The notes under the pieces are model-generated. The model worked only from the letters and a program-made list of their open reading frames with translations. It ran no database searches and was not told the DNA's origin. A program made the translations under genes and the position numbers. Shown here in pieces: positions 16,977 to 26,476 of a stretch of 64,000 nt of DNA. The stretch's first letter is position 1. Each line of letters opens with the position of its first letter. Origin of the DNA: an uncultured Ignavibacteria bacterium (lineage in GTDB: Bacteria > Bacteroidota > Ignavibacteria > Tepidaquicellales > Tepidaquicellaceae); contig CALJIG010000055.1 of assembly GCA_937974175.1 (NCBI GenBank), positions 1 to 64,000 of the forward strand, read 5' to 3'.

Positions 16977-18843
16977 TAGCTTTCCTGTTGTAAATCTCCT
17001 GCAGAACTATAAGCATCCAGATTATATTACTGTTGTCTTTTTTTCCTTCCTTATTATCGGTAATAAAATTTTTTATTGCATCCTTATTAAGTCCGAAATC
17101 ATTTGTATATAATTTCTCTAATCTATCTTTCATAGAGTCATCTTTGAACCACTCTACGAGTGGCACTCTAAAACCTTTTTTGGAAGCTTTTAACAACGAA
17201 GGCGGAAGCATCTTTTTGCCGATAGTATTTCTTAAAATGCTTTTCCTTTCCATTCTTTCCATCTTAATGTTTTTATCTATACCTATAGAAAATTCTACGA
17301 GTCTGTGGTCAATAAAAGGGACACGCGCTTCCAGCGAATGCGCCATTGACATTCTATCAACTTTAACCAGATAATCTTCAGGAAGAAATAGTTTAAAATT
17401 CAAAAACATTAACTTATAAAAATCATCTTTATATGTGCATTGTGATAACAAATCATTAGTATAATCTTCTATTGAATATATATCGTTTCTGCTGCTGAAT
17501 AAATTTTTAACTGATTTAATTTCGTTAGTAGGCATACGTTCAATCATGCTTGAAGCAAAATCAAGATTAGCCGTACGGAATAATCTTTCATAACGGTTCA
17601 CTTTATATCTCATCGTACCGCGCATAGATTTTGAGACAAGCTCTAACGCATTCGGCACACCTTCTCTTACAAATGATGGTGCTTTCTTATAATACGAGGA
17701 AAGCTTCACGCCCTGAAACGAAGGGTAGCCCGAAAGTACTTCATCTCCGCCGTCTCCGGTAAGAACCATCTTTACATATTTCCTTGCAAACTTTGATACA
17801 ATACCGGTAGGGATAGCAGATGAATCGCCAAACGGTTCATCATAGTGAAACAATACTTTGTTTAATGATTCATCAAAAGATTCTGGTATCACATTATAAA
17901 CGTGATGATTAGTCTTGTACATATCTGCAACATCCTGCGCCAGATCTTTTTCATCAAATGCGGATTGTTCATAGCCTATTGTAAAAGTTTCTATAGGATA
18001 ACTCGAGATTTCAGACATCAGTGCAACAATGCTTGCTGAATCAAGTCCGCCGCTAAGCAATGCTCCAAACGGAACATCGCTTCTCATTCTTATTTTTATC
18101 GAATCTTTAAGAAGAGATTCGAATTCTTCGTATATGGCAGCTCTATTTTTTGCCATATTTCTTTCATCTATTTGCGGAAGGTCCCAGTATTGATATTCTT
18201 TAACATCATTGTCTTTTACAATTATATAATGTCCGGGCTTTAATTTTTTTATATTCTTAAAAAAAGTAAAAGGAGCAGGGATAAATTTAAGAAATAAATA
18301 AAGTTCTACAAGTGATAAATCTTTTTCATCCGGCACACCGAATGCAAATAGACTTTTTATCTCTGAGCCGAATATGAATGAATTGTTCCATACAGAATAA
18401 TGCATTGGCTTCTCGCCAAGCCTGTCACGCGAGATAAATAATAATTTTTCATTGTTATCCCAAATTGCCAATCCCCAGCAGCCGTTAAGCTTATTCTGAC
18501 AGTTTGTGCCCCATTCCTGATATGCATGGATTATTACTTCCGTATCAGAAGTAGTTCTGAAAGTGTGCCCCAGAGATTTTAATTCTTCTCTTAGTTCAAT
18601 ATAGTTGTAAATCTCACCGTTGAAAATAAGAGCAATAGATTTATCTTCACTGAACATGGGCTGATCACCTGTTGCTAAATCAATAATTGATAATCTTCTG
18701 TGCCCGAATCCTAAATTTTTATCTATGTAAATTCCTTCACCGTCAGGTCCCCGATGTGAAATGATATCCGTCATTTTTTTAATCGTTTCCTGTGAGGCAT
18801 TTTTTTCTCTATCGAAATTAATGTACCCTGCTATACCGCACAT
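16969..18843 (-). CDS. asnB: Asparagine synthetase (glutamine-hydrolysing) family amidotransferase, copy 2
   Basis: A 624-residue AsnB-type amidotransferase. The glutaminase domain starts MCGIAGYINF with Cys2, followed by HRGPDGEG, GHRRLSIIDLA and FNGEIYNY. The synthetase domain holds PP-loop LLSGGLDSAS, YDEPFGDSSAIP and LTGDGGDEVLSGY. All expected motifs are present, so it should be active. It is only moderately similar to copy 1, so this is not a recent duplication. It sits between a GT4 gene (1-bp gap upstream) and the duplicated GT4 gene (8-bp overlap downstream). It is a candidate for amidating a uronic acid residue of the repeat unit. Confidence 0.9.
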   Translation of the reverse strand: MCGIAGYINFDREKNASQETIKKMTDIISHRGPDGEGIYIDKNLGFGHRRLSIIDLATGDQPMFSEDKSIALIFNGEIYNYIELREELKSLGHTFRTTSDTEVIIHAYQEWGTNCQNKLNGCWGLAIWDNNEKLLFISRDRLGEKPMHYSVWNNSFIFGSEIKSLFAFGVPDEKDLSLVELYLFLKFIPAPFTFFKNIKKLKPGHYIIVKDNDVKEYQYWDLPQIDERNMAKNRAAIYEEFESLLKDSIKIRMRSDVPFGALLSGGLDSASIVALMSEISSYPIETFTIGYEQSAFDEKDLAQDVADMYKTNHHVYNVIPESFDESLNKVLFHYDEPFGDSSAIPTGIVSKFARKYVKMVLTGDGGDEVLSGYPSFQGVKLSSYYKKAPSFVREGVPNALELVSKSMRGTMRYKVNRYERLFRTANLDFASSMIERMPTNEIKSVKNLFSSRNDIYSIEDYTNDLLSQCTYKDDFYKLMFLNFKLFLPEDYLVKVDRMSMAHSLEARVPFIDHRLVEFSIGIDKNIKMERMERKSILRNTIGKKMLPPSLLKASKKGFRVPLVEWFKDDSMKDRLEKLYTNDFGLNKDAIKNFITDNKEGKKDNSNIIWMLIVLQEIYNRKAND

Positions 18844-18844
18844 C

Positions 18845-20017
18845 TTAAATCTGCTCCATTAAATTCAATAATTTCTCACCGTTTTTCTCAGAGTTAAAAT
18901 ACTTTTTAGCTTTCTCTCTACCGTTTTGTCCCATGGTAAAAGCTTTTTCAGGATTATCGACATAAAATTCTAATGCTTGTGCAACTTCATTAATTTTTTC
19001 AGGTGTAACAATTATACAGTCCTTATAATTTTCCAGATAAACTGAAACATCACTTACATTTGTTGTGATAACCGGGTTACCGGTTGCAAGAAACTCACCA
19101 AGCTTGAATGGGAATCCTGCATTTGCATATCCCGACCCTACTCTTGTCATACAAAGAATATCAGCACTGCTGATAAACTTAGTGTAATCTTCATCATTCA
19201 AATAACCTGCATATTTTATTTTCGGATGTGATGCTGCTGAAACTATTTTTTCCGGATTGTTACCCATGCCTGAAAGCAGAAGCTCCGAATCGGGGAATTT
19301 TTTATTAAAAATTTTAAAAGCTTCTATTAGAGTATTAAGACCGTCTTTATGACCAAATGAACCTGAATAACAAATCCTGATTGTAGAATTAAATTTTTTC
19401 GAATCTTTAATGTCTTCAGAAATTACTGTGCTGACGGGTATATTAACTACAGGTATTTTTCCTGCTGTCCTATCTTTAAATAAATTTTCGAGATAGGCTG
19501 AAAGAACCACCACTGCATTACAAAACAGTGGAATTCTCTTTTCAAAAAATACAGTGCTTTTTATTTTTAATGAGTGGAGTGAACTATTGTTTTCTTTGGA
19601 GAGCCTGTAATCTTCTACTATATCAATTATGATTTTGTAACCAATTAATTTAGCAAACAATATTACCAGAAAATTATCAATGGCAACACTATTGTAAACG
19701 TAAATTAAATTTTTCGTTGAGTATTTTTTAGACGATAAAAGAAAAAAGAAAAGATAAAACAATGTAAAAGGAAATAACAGGTAATATATCAAAGTAGAAT
19801 GAAATCCTGCGCCTACATTTTTGTATCTTACCTTTTTATAATTGCCGTTAACTTGATTTCCGATTTTAATGTCTCCAACATTTCCAATCGTTAATACCTG
19901 AACATCTGCTTTAGTATTTTGAAGATAATCGATGAATAACTGAACTCTTTTTGTTCCGGCCATACCTGTGGGATATGCAAATCCGCCGAGAAAAATTACA
20001 TTAAGTCCTTTATTCAA
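18845..20017 (-). CDS. Family 4 glycosyltransferase
   Basis: A 390-residue GT-B enzyme. The N-terminal acceptor domain starts LNVIFLGGFAYPTGMAGTKR. It has a hydrophobic segment around residues 80-95 and another around 110-125 that could touch the membrane. The C-terminal donor domain has IRICYSGSFGHKDG, ILCMTRVG and a GFPFKLGEFLATGNPVI loop where GT4 enzymes bind the nucleotide sugar. It probably adds one sugar of the repeat unit on the cytoplasmic face. The start codon is TTG overlapping the upstream TGA stop (TTGA), a coupling arrangement seen several times in this locus. Confidence 0.85.
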   Translation of the reverse strand: MNKGLNVIFLGGFAYPTGMAGTKRVQLFIDYLQNTKADVQVLTIGNVGDIKIGNQVNGNYKKVRYKNVGAGFHSTLIYYLLFPFTLFYLFFFLLSSKKYSTKNLIYVYNSVAIDNFLVILFAKLIGYKIIIDIVEDYRLSKENNSSLHSLKIKSTVFFEKRIPLFCNAVVVLSAYLENLFKDRTAGKIPVVNIPVSTVISEDIKDSKKFNSTIRICYSGSFGHKDGLNTLIEAFKIFNKKFPDSELLLSGMGNNPEKIVSAASHPKIKYAGYLNDEDYTKFISSADILCMTRVGSGYANAGFPFKLGEFLATGNPVITTNVSDVSVYLENYKDCIIVTPEKINEVAQALEFYVDNPEKAFTMGQNGREKAKKYFNSEKNGEKLLNLMEQI

Positions 20018-20637
20018 ATTTTACTTTTTGGAATGATCAGCTTTGCCGGATTGCCTGCAACAATTGAATCTTCAGGAATATCTTTTAATGAAACCACGGA
20101 GCCTGTCCCTATAATAGAACGCGCGCCTATTTTTACTCCCTTAAGAATTGTGGAATTTGCGCCAATAAAAACATCATCACCGATTTCAACAGAAGCTGTC
20201 TTACAACCTTTGCTGTCTTCAATTGAATTTCTTCTTTCTGAATAGTTTAACGAATGATAATCATGGTCATAGATTCTGGAATTTCCCCCAATCTTTACAT
20301 TATCACCTATTGTTATTGACGTCCTGGCTGAAAGTACAGTAGAAGTAAAACCACAGTTATTACCAATGGTGATTGTGCCTTTTCCAAGTGACTGAAAGCT
20401 TGCATAATTTGTAACACCAACCAGATTAGAACCCGGACGTGAATTTAGCGTAAAGTTGTTTCCTATTTTTATAGTATGAGGTAGCTGAGAACGCACAAAT
20501 ACTTTTCCGTCAATTTTAATTTTTTTGCCAAATGAACCGCTAACAAGAAACATAAAAAATTTAAATCTAAGAGTATAAACAAAAGCAGAAAGTGAAGCTG
20601 CTGCCATATACCCTAATTTTAAAAAAATTATCTTCAT
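20014..20637 (-). CDS. Left-handed beta-helix O-acetyltransferase
   Basis: A 207-residue acyltransferase. Residues 1-35 are hydrophobic and basic and may associate with the membrane. Hexapeptide repeats begin near residue 40 (IKIDGKVFV) and run to the terminal coil. A loop with YDHDYHSLNY provides the likely catalytic His. The end (IGTGSVVSLKDIPEDSIVAGNPAKLI) is that of the maltose/galactoside O-acetyltransferase group. It probably O-acetylates a sugar of the polysaccharide. It lies 14 bp downstream of the polymerase gene and overlaps the GT4 gene by 4 bases. Confidence 0.83.
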   Translation of the reverse strand: MKIIFLKLGYMAAASLSAFVYTLRFKFFMFLVSGSFGKKIKIDGKVFVRSQLPHTIKIGNNFTLNSRPGSNLVGVTNYASFQSLGKGTITIGNNCGFTSTVLSARTSITIGDNVKIGGNSRIYDHDYHSLNYSERRNSIEDSKGCKTASVEIGDDVFIGANSTILKGVKIGARSIIGTGSVVSLKDIPEDSIVAGNPAKLIIPKSKI

Positions 20638-20651
20638 TGTAAAACTATACT

Positions 20652-21926
20652 CTAATTTGTTTCTTGCACAAGTCTTGCAGGCTGGTTAAATACAGGCAGC
20701 CTGTTTTTAAATACGGTTGCTGCGTATGATTCCTTATTATCAAATTTCACCATAAACATAAAACATAAAGCCATAAAAAACGGCTTTTGAAAAATACCCT
20801 GAGAATAACCAAGAACAAGCAAGCCGGCTATAATTGCCAATGGGAAATAAGAGTTAAAATTATACCTGCGGCAGTATTTCCGGTACGATAGAAACATCAT
20901 AAGAAAATAATAACCAAAACCCACTGCTCCAAACTCCGCCAGAAGCAGCGTAGTTCCATTATTTCCTGTATTCTGATCATCAGCTACCTGAAAGAATCTT
21001 CCAATGCCAAAAATCGGCGAGGAATAAAAATTCTCCATATTAATTTTGCCGCTCACAATCCTGGAATATACTTTTTCGGTTCCTGCTTTTTGAGATTCCT
21101 TGTACATTTTATCAACCTTCTCTTCCATAAAATTCAAATTTGTATACAGGTTAAGAAAAATAAAGATGAGGACCGGCATCATTATAAATGAATAAATACT
21201 TCTGTATGAAATTAAAATATAAATACAAACGAAAATAAAGAACGCAAGGTATGCAGTTGTTGATTGAGTTGTAAGCAGTGCAATTAAGAAGATTGTATTT
21301 TTTTTGTTAAAAAATTTCTTATCCCGAATCAGATTAAAAGTTAACGCTATAAAAAGAAACACTGAAAATCCACCTGGTTCCCAGAAAGGACCTGAATTTC
21401 TTGGTATTTCAACCTTATAGCCAAGCTCCATTGTATAAATAATAAAATGCTGCCGGTTTGGCTGAAACAAAGTTATTTTATCAAAGACAGGAGTAATATT
21501 CGAATATATAAAATCTGCAAGAGAAGGATTTATAAAAATAAGAAAAGTAATAATAAGACTTATAATGGAAAAAAAGTAAATCTGGTTGACAATATACTTA
21601 TCAATATCCTTGCCAATTATTTTAACAGTAAAATATGCGAAATATATTCTCATAAAATAAGCTACAATAATTCCAAGAATAAACTTATCATAGGCAAGAA
21701 GATGTAGCCCGAATAATGCAAGGAAAACCAGGTTATAAGAAACAATTACTCTGTCGAATCTTTTTGACTTCATGATAAAAATAATCGTAGTCAAAACAAA
21801 TCCTGCTATAAGAAATTCATTTCCGAACAAAATAGGCATGGAAGAAACTCCCATTAGAAGATACAGCAGAAAATGATTCAGAAATTTATTTTCTACTTTA
21901 CCAACTTGAGTAAACCGTGGCTGCAT
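20652..21926 (-). CDS. Wzy-like O-antigen/capsule polymerase
   Basis: This 424-residue integral membrane protein has about ten to twelve hydrophobic segments along its whole length. A larger loop in the middle contains RNSGPFWEPGGFSVFLF, a motif characteristic of O-antigen polymerase/ligase-type proteins, and a second soluble loop lies around residues 255-300. Position beside a Wzx flippase and glycosyltransferases supports a role in polymerising undecaprenyl-linked repeat units at the periplasmic face. Sequence conservation in this family is low, so the call rests on topology, the loop motif and context. Confidence 0.75.
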   Translation of the reverse strand: MQPRFTQVGKVENKFLNHFLLYLLMGVSSMPILFGNEFLIAGFVLTTIIFIMKSKRFDRVIVSYNLVFLALFGLHLLAYDKFILGIIVAYFMRIYFAYFTVKIIGKDIDKYIVNQIYFFSIISLIITFLIFINPSLADFIYSNITPVFDKITLFQPNRQHFIIYTMELGYKVEIPRNSGPFWEPGGFSVFLFIALTFNLIRDKKFFNKKNTIFLIALLTTQSTTAYLAFFIFVCIYILISYRSIYSFIMMPVLIFIFLNLYTNLNFMEEKVDKMYKESQKAGTEKVYSRIVSGKINMENFYSSPIFGIGRFFQVADDQNTGNNGTTLLLAEFGAVGFGYYFLMMFLSYRKYCRRYNFNSYFPLAIIAGLLVLGYSQGIFQKPFFMALCFMFMVKFDNKESYAATVFKNRLPVFNQPARLVQETN

Positions 21927-21982
21927 TAAATATTAGATGTGTGCTGATTTATAATTATTGTTAAAAGTACACCCGGAACAAG

Positions 21983-23296
21983 TTACAAACTACTACAAAA
22001 TTTTTCGAAATCTTTATGGAACTTAATTTTTTTTACATCTTTTAGAAAATTCATCATTTCAATACCCGGCAATTCAATCAAATTAATTTCACAGTCAAAC
22101 TCAATTGCTTCAAAAATTACAAACGTATATACTCCGACAAAATATTTAGACTCAGCTAAAAGCAAATGCAGGTCCGATTTTGAATCCGGAAAAACCACAT
22201 TATCATATTCTTTCAGTTTTTTGAAATAAATATTTTTTTCAAGCTCAGGATATTCTACCGGATGAAGCTTATAAATTATTTTGTAATTTTTTAATAATGC
22301 AATATTGTTTAATACTTCTTTAGCTATTTCATTTGTAAGGTCGTATTGCGATGCAATTAAAATTTGTTTATCATTTTTTTTTACAGAGCCATATTTAGAT
22401 TTTTTAATTTCCAGTAAATCATTTTTTCTTATCGAAATATTATCCGGTTTAATAGGAAGCTTACATGAAGTTTTCCAAAGTTCATTCCATACAATAAATT
22501 TATCAGGAAAATACTTGTGTTCACCTTCCTTGACTGTGGGATAATGATAGATGATATCCTCTCCAACCATAACACCATGCTGCAGTTCAGTTGTCTCTAT
22601 TCTTCGTTCTTTAGCTGCTGTTACAATTGCCATTTTACTGTTATAGTCTACCAAAAATATTTTCTCAGGCTTTTTTAAATCGAGTAGTTTTTTATAATAA
22701 AACAACTCTGCTTTATAAAATGACACAAGATATGAAACAATTGGATTTAAATCTAAATCTGTATTTAAATTATCTGAAAAGAATTTTTCAATTTTTTTTA
22801 ATATAGTTAAGTCTTCATTTTTTAAAACAAACCTGTCAGTTTTTGCCTTTTTTAAAGCACTATATTCAATAAAATCCAGATGTTTAACTTCACTACTCTT
22901 CTGCGTTAAATGGTCAGTAGTATAATTTGATTGATATCTTATTACAGATAAATTTTTCTTTTTTAGTTCCTCTGTAAAAAAACTTGTATAAGGGTCTACA
23001 AATTTTCCGTTAACATTCACATATCTGGAACTTTCAAAAACCAGAACATTGGAGTGTTTATTATCTCTTAACGGATTATAAAGCAATATATTTTTAAAAC
23101 GAAATCTTTTATTTAAAATTCTTTTTATTGTACTGCCTCTGTAAGCCGGTTTATCATTTTTAACTTTAGCAAGTAAATGTTGAAATATATTTACTCTGCA
23201 GAGCTGCCAAATATATATTCCGTCCGATTGCCATTCGAATATATCATTTTCTTTTTCAAATTCTAAAAACAGTTTAGCAATTTCTCCCGGTCTCAT
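21983..23296 (-). CDS. Putative capsule polysaccharide glycosyl/phosphotransferase, GT-B-like
   Basis: I do not recognise a precise family for this 437-residue soluble protein. It begins MRPGEIAKLFLEFEKENDIFEW with YIWQLCR. A central KERRIETTELQHGVMVGEDIIYHYP stretch resembles the QHG segment of CDP-glycerol glycerophosphotransferase and KpsC/KpsS-type capsule transferases. The later ILIASQYDL, KNYKIIYKLHPVEYPE and VFEAIEFDCEINLIE match the nucleotide-binding half of those folds. It is probably a transferase acting on the repeat unit. It lies 3 bp downstream of the flippase gene, with 56 bp before the polymerase. ATG start. Confidence 0.55.
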   Translation of the reverse strand: MRPGEIAKLFLEFEKENDIFEWQSDGIYIWQLCRVNIFQHLLAKVKNDKPAYRGSTIKRILNKRFRFKNILLYNPLRDNKHSNVLVFESSRYVNVNGKFVDPYTSFFTEELKKKNLSVIRYQSNYTTDHLTQKSSEVKHLDFIEYSALKKAKTDRFVLKNEDLTILKKIEKFFSDNLNTDLDLNPIVSYLVSFYKAELFYYKKLLDLKKPEKIFLVDYNSKMAIVTAAKERRIETTELQHGVMVGEDIIYHYPTVKEGEHKYFPDKFIVWNELWKTSCKLPIKPDNISIRKNDLLEIKKSKYGSVKKNDKQILIASQYDLTNEIAKEVLNNIALLKNYKIIYKLHPVEYPELEKNIYFKKLKEYDNVVFPDSKSDLHLLLAESKYFVGVYTFVIFEAIEFDCEINLIELPGIEMMNFLKDVKKIKFHKDFEKFCSSL

Positions 23297-23299
23297 AAA

Positions 23300-24724
23300 T
23301 CACATGCTTTGATAAGCTGACTTTAAAAGCGGATAATATTTTTTTAGAAGTATTCCTGAAACAACTAAAGCAAACAAAGTCTTTAAACCCAGTGAATAAT
23401 AGATTGGCATTACAAGTACAAACTCAAAAAATACAAACGTGAGCACTAAAGCTGCAAATACAATCGTCAACATTTTCCAGTTGAATTCTACAAAAAAACA
23501 ATTTTTCTTGGAGTAATAATATCCTGCTACAACTACAAACAGCATTGAAAGTACAGTTGCATAAGCAGCACCAAAAGCACCCAGATACGGTATCAAAAGA
23601 AAATTAAGAATAATATTAAATACCGAACTCAGGAGATATATAAACATATTTTGTTTCATCTTTTTGCTCTGCTCAAAGTACCGTGCAATCAAACCGCCTG
23701 CTACAGATAAAAAATATGAGAATGCAATAACAGGAACATACAAGTATGCATTAACATAAGCAGCATCAAAGAACAAAACAACAACTTCTCTTGAAAAAAA
23801 ACTAAGAAGAAAGAAGAATAAAAGTATTAGAATTAAAAAAAGATTGTTGAAATCATATATACTCTTCTTTGCACCAGATACATCTTCTGAATTTGCAAGA
23901 CGGAAAAAAACCGGTCTGTATGCTAAATTAAAACTTGCTGATAAGATGAGCGCAATACCTGCTATCTTGTATGATAAGGAGTAAATACCAACTTCAGTTA
24001 ATGAAAAATATCTTTCAATGAAAATTCTATCTGATAAATCAAGAATCCACGAAGATAGTAAAGTCGGTATTGCAGGCAGCGCAAACAATAGCGCTGCTTT
24101 AAAGTAAGAAAACTTAAAATTAAAAGTGAAGTTCTTTACAGCAATGTAAATATAAACAGGCAGAAATAATGCTGAGCCTATAAGCGTTGCAAGTAAGTAC
24201 CCCGCTGCACCTTGTTTCAGGTAAACAACAAAGTATAGAATGAGTGTGCTGTTTACTATAAAAAAAATAATCGAAAGCGCAACGTATGTAGATGCCCTCT
24301 CTTTTATCATCAATACTTTTTGCGGTACATCAAAAAAGCATGTGATAAAAATGGTCAGCATTGAATATGCGAAGTAAGGATAAAAACTTATCGAGTTATA
24401 TATTCCATCGATTAAATTTTGGAACAGAAAAATTAAACTTATCCACACTACCGAACTGACTACTATAGAAATGTATATCGAGCCTAGAAATCTTTTGCGT
24501 AAATCTTCAGTTTCACAATCCCAGTACAATCTAAAAATAGAAGTACCAAGGCTTAATGAAAAAAATATTGTTACAATTGCTTCAAGAGCCCACATGGAAC
24601 TAAGTATTCCATATTCGCTCGGAGTTAAATATTTAGTGTATATCGGAAGTAAAACAAAACTGGCAGCTTTAGGCAGGATATTACCTATAGTATATATTAA
24701 TGTATTTTTGGCAACTTTAGACAA
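23300..24724 (-). CDS. Wzx-type polysaccharide flippase (MATE/MVF superfamily)
   Basis: This 474-residue polytopic membrane protein starts with KNTLIYTIGNILPKAASFVLLPIYTKYLTPSEYG, the classical opening of polysaccharide flippases. About 12-14 transmembrane helices are evident. The RYFSLTEVGIYSLSYKIAG region in the middle is typical of Wzx/oligosaccharide flippases. It should move the lipid-linked repeat unit across the inner membrane. The start is TTG, with GGAAAG about 10 bases upstream as a plausible ribosome binding site. Its presence with a Wzy-like polymerase and a Wzc-like kinase indicates a Wzx/Wzy-dependent pathway. Confidence 0.9.
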   Translation of the reverse strand: MSKVAKNTLIYTIGNILPKAASFVLLPIYTKYLTPSEYGILSSMWALEAIVTIFFSLSLGTSIFRLYWDCETEDLRKRFLGSIYISIVVSSVVWISLIFLFQNLIDGIYNSISFYPYFAYSMLTIFITCFFDVPQKVLMIKERASTYVALSIIFFIVNSTLILYFVVYLKQGAAGYLLATLIGSALFLPVYIYIAVKNFTFNFKFSYFKAALLFALPAIPTLLSSWILDLSDRIFIERYFSLTEVGIYSLSYKIAGIALILSASFNLAYRPVFFRLANSEDVSGAKKSIYDFNNLFLILILLFFFLLSFFSREVVVLFFDAAYVNAYLYVPVIAFSYFLSVAGGLIARYFEQSKKMKQNMFIYLLSSVFNIILNFLLIPYLGAFGAAYATVLSMLFVVVAGYYYSKKNCFFVEFNWKMLTIVFAALVLTFVFFEFVLVMPIYYSLGLKTLFALVVSGILLKKYYPLLKSAYQSM

Positions 24725-24742
24725 TCAGATTCTTTCCGGTAT

Positions 24743-25483
24743 TTAAGGCAGGTATTTCTTTTCAATCTCAATTATCATGTCAGCATAAATTCTGTGTGAT
24801 AACTTTGTAATGTGATGCCCGTCTTCTTTCAAAACATAATCATCTAAATTTTTTATGTTGCTCTCCACAAATTTATTTACATCCAGTAAATGAACATTTT
24901 CAAATCCCGTCTCTTTAATGCTCCTCGTTATCAATTCATTATAATCAGTTATACTTTTTTTCAATCCCGGTGACTGAGTTTCTATAGCATCATTGGTGGG
25001 AACAATATTAAACACATAAACTCTCTTTGCGACTTTCGAAGCTAAAGTTAAAAATTTTTTATACTCTTCAAAAAATTCATCAGGCTTTACAAGGAAATAC
25101 TTCAGTCCAAGATTTTGAAGCTTTGACCTGTGATTATGAAGGAATTTTATTACATGTTTTCTTAGAAAATTCGGAAGCTTGGATATAATATTCCGGACTT
25201 TTCTTGGTATAGGCCGCGGCGCGCAGTCAACAATTCCATTCTGTAGAATTATAACATCTGCCTTATCGCCGTAATACCGGTTATCTTCAAAGAACCATGC
25301 GCATAAATCTTTTATAGTAGTATTGCTTCTCGAATGGTCAACAATCTCAGGTTCACTTTTTGCCTGTTCTCTGAACCAGTTTAGAAACAGAGAAAAATAT
25401 CTTTCATCGTAATTTACAACTCCGGGCCTTGGAAGCCCGAGAGAATCTGCATACAATCTTATTTGATGTTTACTGCTGTTCAA
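24743..25483 (-). CDS. SGNH/GDSL-family hydrolase
   Basis: A 246-residue esterase-like protein. Block I is RLYADSLGLPRPG near residue 10 with the nucleophile Ser in ADSLG. Block III is replaced by ILQNGIVDCAPR, and block V is EDGHHITKLSH with the catalytic Asp-x-x-His. There is no signal peptide, so it may deacylate or acylate a sugar precursor in the cytoplasm. The start is TTG with an in-frame TAA three codons upstream. It lies between an oxidoreductase and the flippase gene with 18-bp gaps on both sides. Confidence 0.75.
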   Translation of the reverse strand: MNSSKHQIRLYADSLGLPRPGVVNYDERYFSLFLNWFREQAKSEPEIVDHSRSNTTIKDLCAWFFEDNRYYGDKADVIILQNGIVDCAPRPIPRKVRNIISKLPNFLRKHVIKFLHNHRSKLQNLGLKYFLVKPDEFFEEYKKFLTLASKVAKRVYVFNIVPTNDAIETQSPGLKKSITDYNELITRSIKETGFENVHLLDVNKFVESNIKNLDDYVLKEDGHHITKLSHRIYADMIIEIEKKYLP

Positions 25484-25501
25484 AAAATCTTATCTGGAAT
25501 A

Positions 25502-26455
25502 TTATTTACTGCCTTTGCAAATTTTATTGTAATAGTTCTCAATATTTGCAAGCTGTTCATTTATATCACTTATATTTTCGAACTTATCATTTAAATAATT
25601 TTCAACTTGTTTGTGAAGTCCCGGTTTAAAATCTGTATCAGCTTTATCATCAATTTCAAGAAACTCAACAGCGACACTACCAATTTTTTGAATCTGAAGT
25701 TTTTCAACAGGTTTGAATAACAAGCGATGCTTTCTCGTTAATATTTCTACAACCCATCTTCCCGGTGCTTCCCAGTTTGCATTATAAGAGAATAAAGAGC
25801 CTGAATCTGTAACTCCGGCGCCGGTAAATACTGACCCTGATGGATGCCAGGATAAACTTCCGGAAGTATATGTTGAAAAATTTTTCGGCTTGCCTCCAAG
25901 ATAAAACGCTAAATCAATTATGTGTGATGAGTTGTGAAGGAACCATTCTTCTAAAACTCCTTCGCCTTTTTTTAATGTGCCGATAATATGGCTCCATTCA
26001 GTAAATTCGAAATAGAAAGATGTTACTCCGCCATCCTCTTTTATTATTTCTTTTGCTTTTTCTACTGATGCAAAAAATCTTCTGTTATATCCCACGTAAA
26101 CTTTGGCATCATTTGCGTTTGCCGTTTCAGCAACCATTTTTACATCTTCATAATTTTTTCCGCCCGGTTTTTCAACAAGAATATCTTTGTATCCCGCATT
26201 AATTAAATCGAGCGTAACTTCACCAAGTAAATGCTCGGGAGCTGCATTTATTACCTTTGGGAAAACTTCTGTATTATTTTTTAAATAATTTTTAATCCCT
26301 CCAAGAATAACATCCTGACCGGTTTTTTCTTTAAATTCCGCTGCTGACTTTTCAGTATTTCCCACAGTAATAAATGGCACTTTCATATCAATAAGTACTT
26401 TAGCATAATCAACTGCCATCGGCCCTGCCCCGATAAGTAAAACTTTTTTTTCCAT
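25502..26455 (-). CDS. Gfo/Idh/MocA family oxidoreductase
   Basis: A 317-residue NAD(P)-dependent sugar oxidoreductase. The Rossmann motif KVLLIGAGPMAVDYAKVL is at the N-terminus, the catalytic LVEKPGGKN motif near residue 95, and NSSHIIDLAFYLGG later with the expected His. It sits next to a second Gfo/Idh gene and the nonulosonic acid genes. It may therefore act on a nucleotide sugar or precursor of that branch, but substrate cannot be read from sequence. ATG start, 18 bp upstream of the SGNH hydrolase gene. Confidence 0.8.
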   Translation of the reverse strand: MEKKVLLIGAGPMAVDYAKVLIDMKVPFITVGNTEKSAAEFKEKTGQDVILGGIKNYLKNNTEVFPKVINAAPEHLLGEVTLDLINAGYKDILVEKPGGKNYEDVKMVAETANANDAKVYVGYNRRFFASVEKAKEIIKEDGGVTSFYFEFTEWSHIIGTLKKGEGVLEEWFLHNSSHIIDLAFYLGGKPKNFSTYTSGSLSWHPSGSVFTGAGVTDSGSLFSYNANWEAPGRWVVEILTRKHRLLFKPVEKLQIQKIGSVAVEFLEIDDKADTDFKPGLHKQVENYLNDKFENISDINEQLANIENYYNKICKGSK

Positions 26456-26476
26456 TAGTCTTGTTGTAAAATAATT

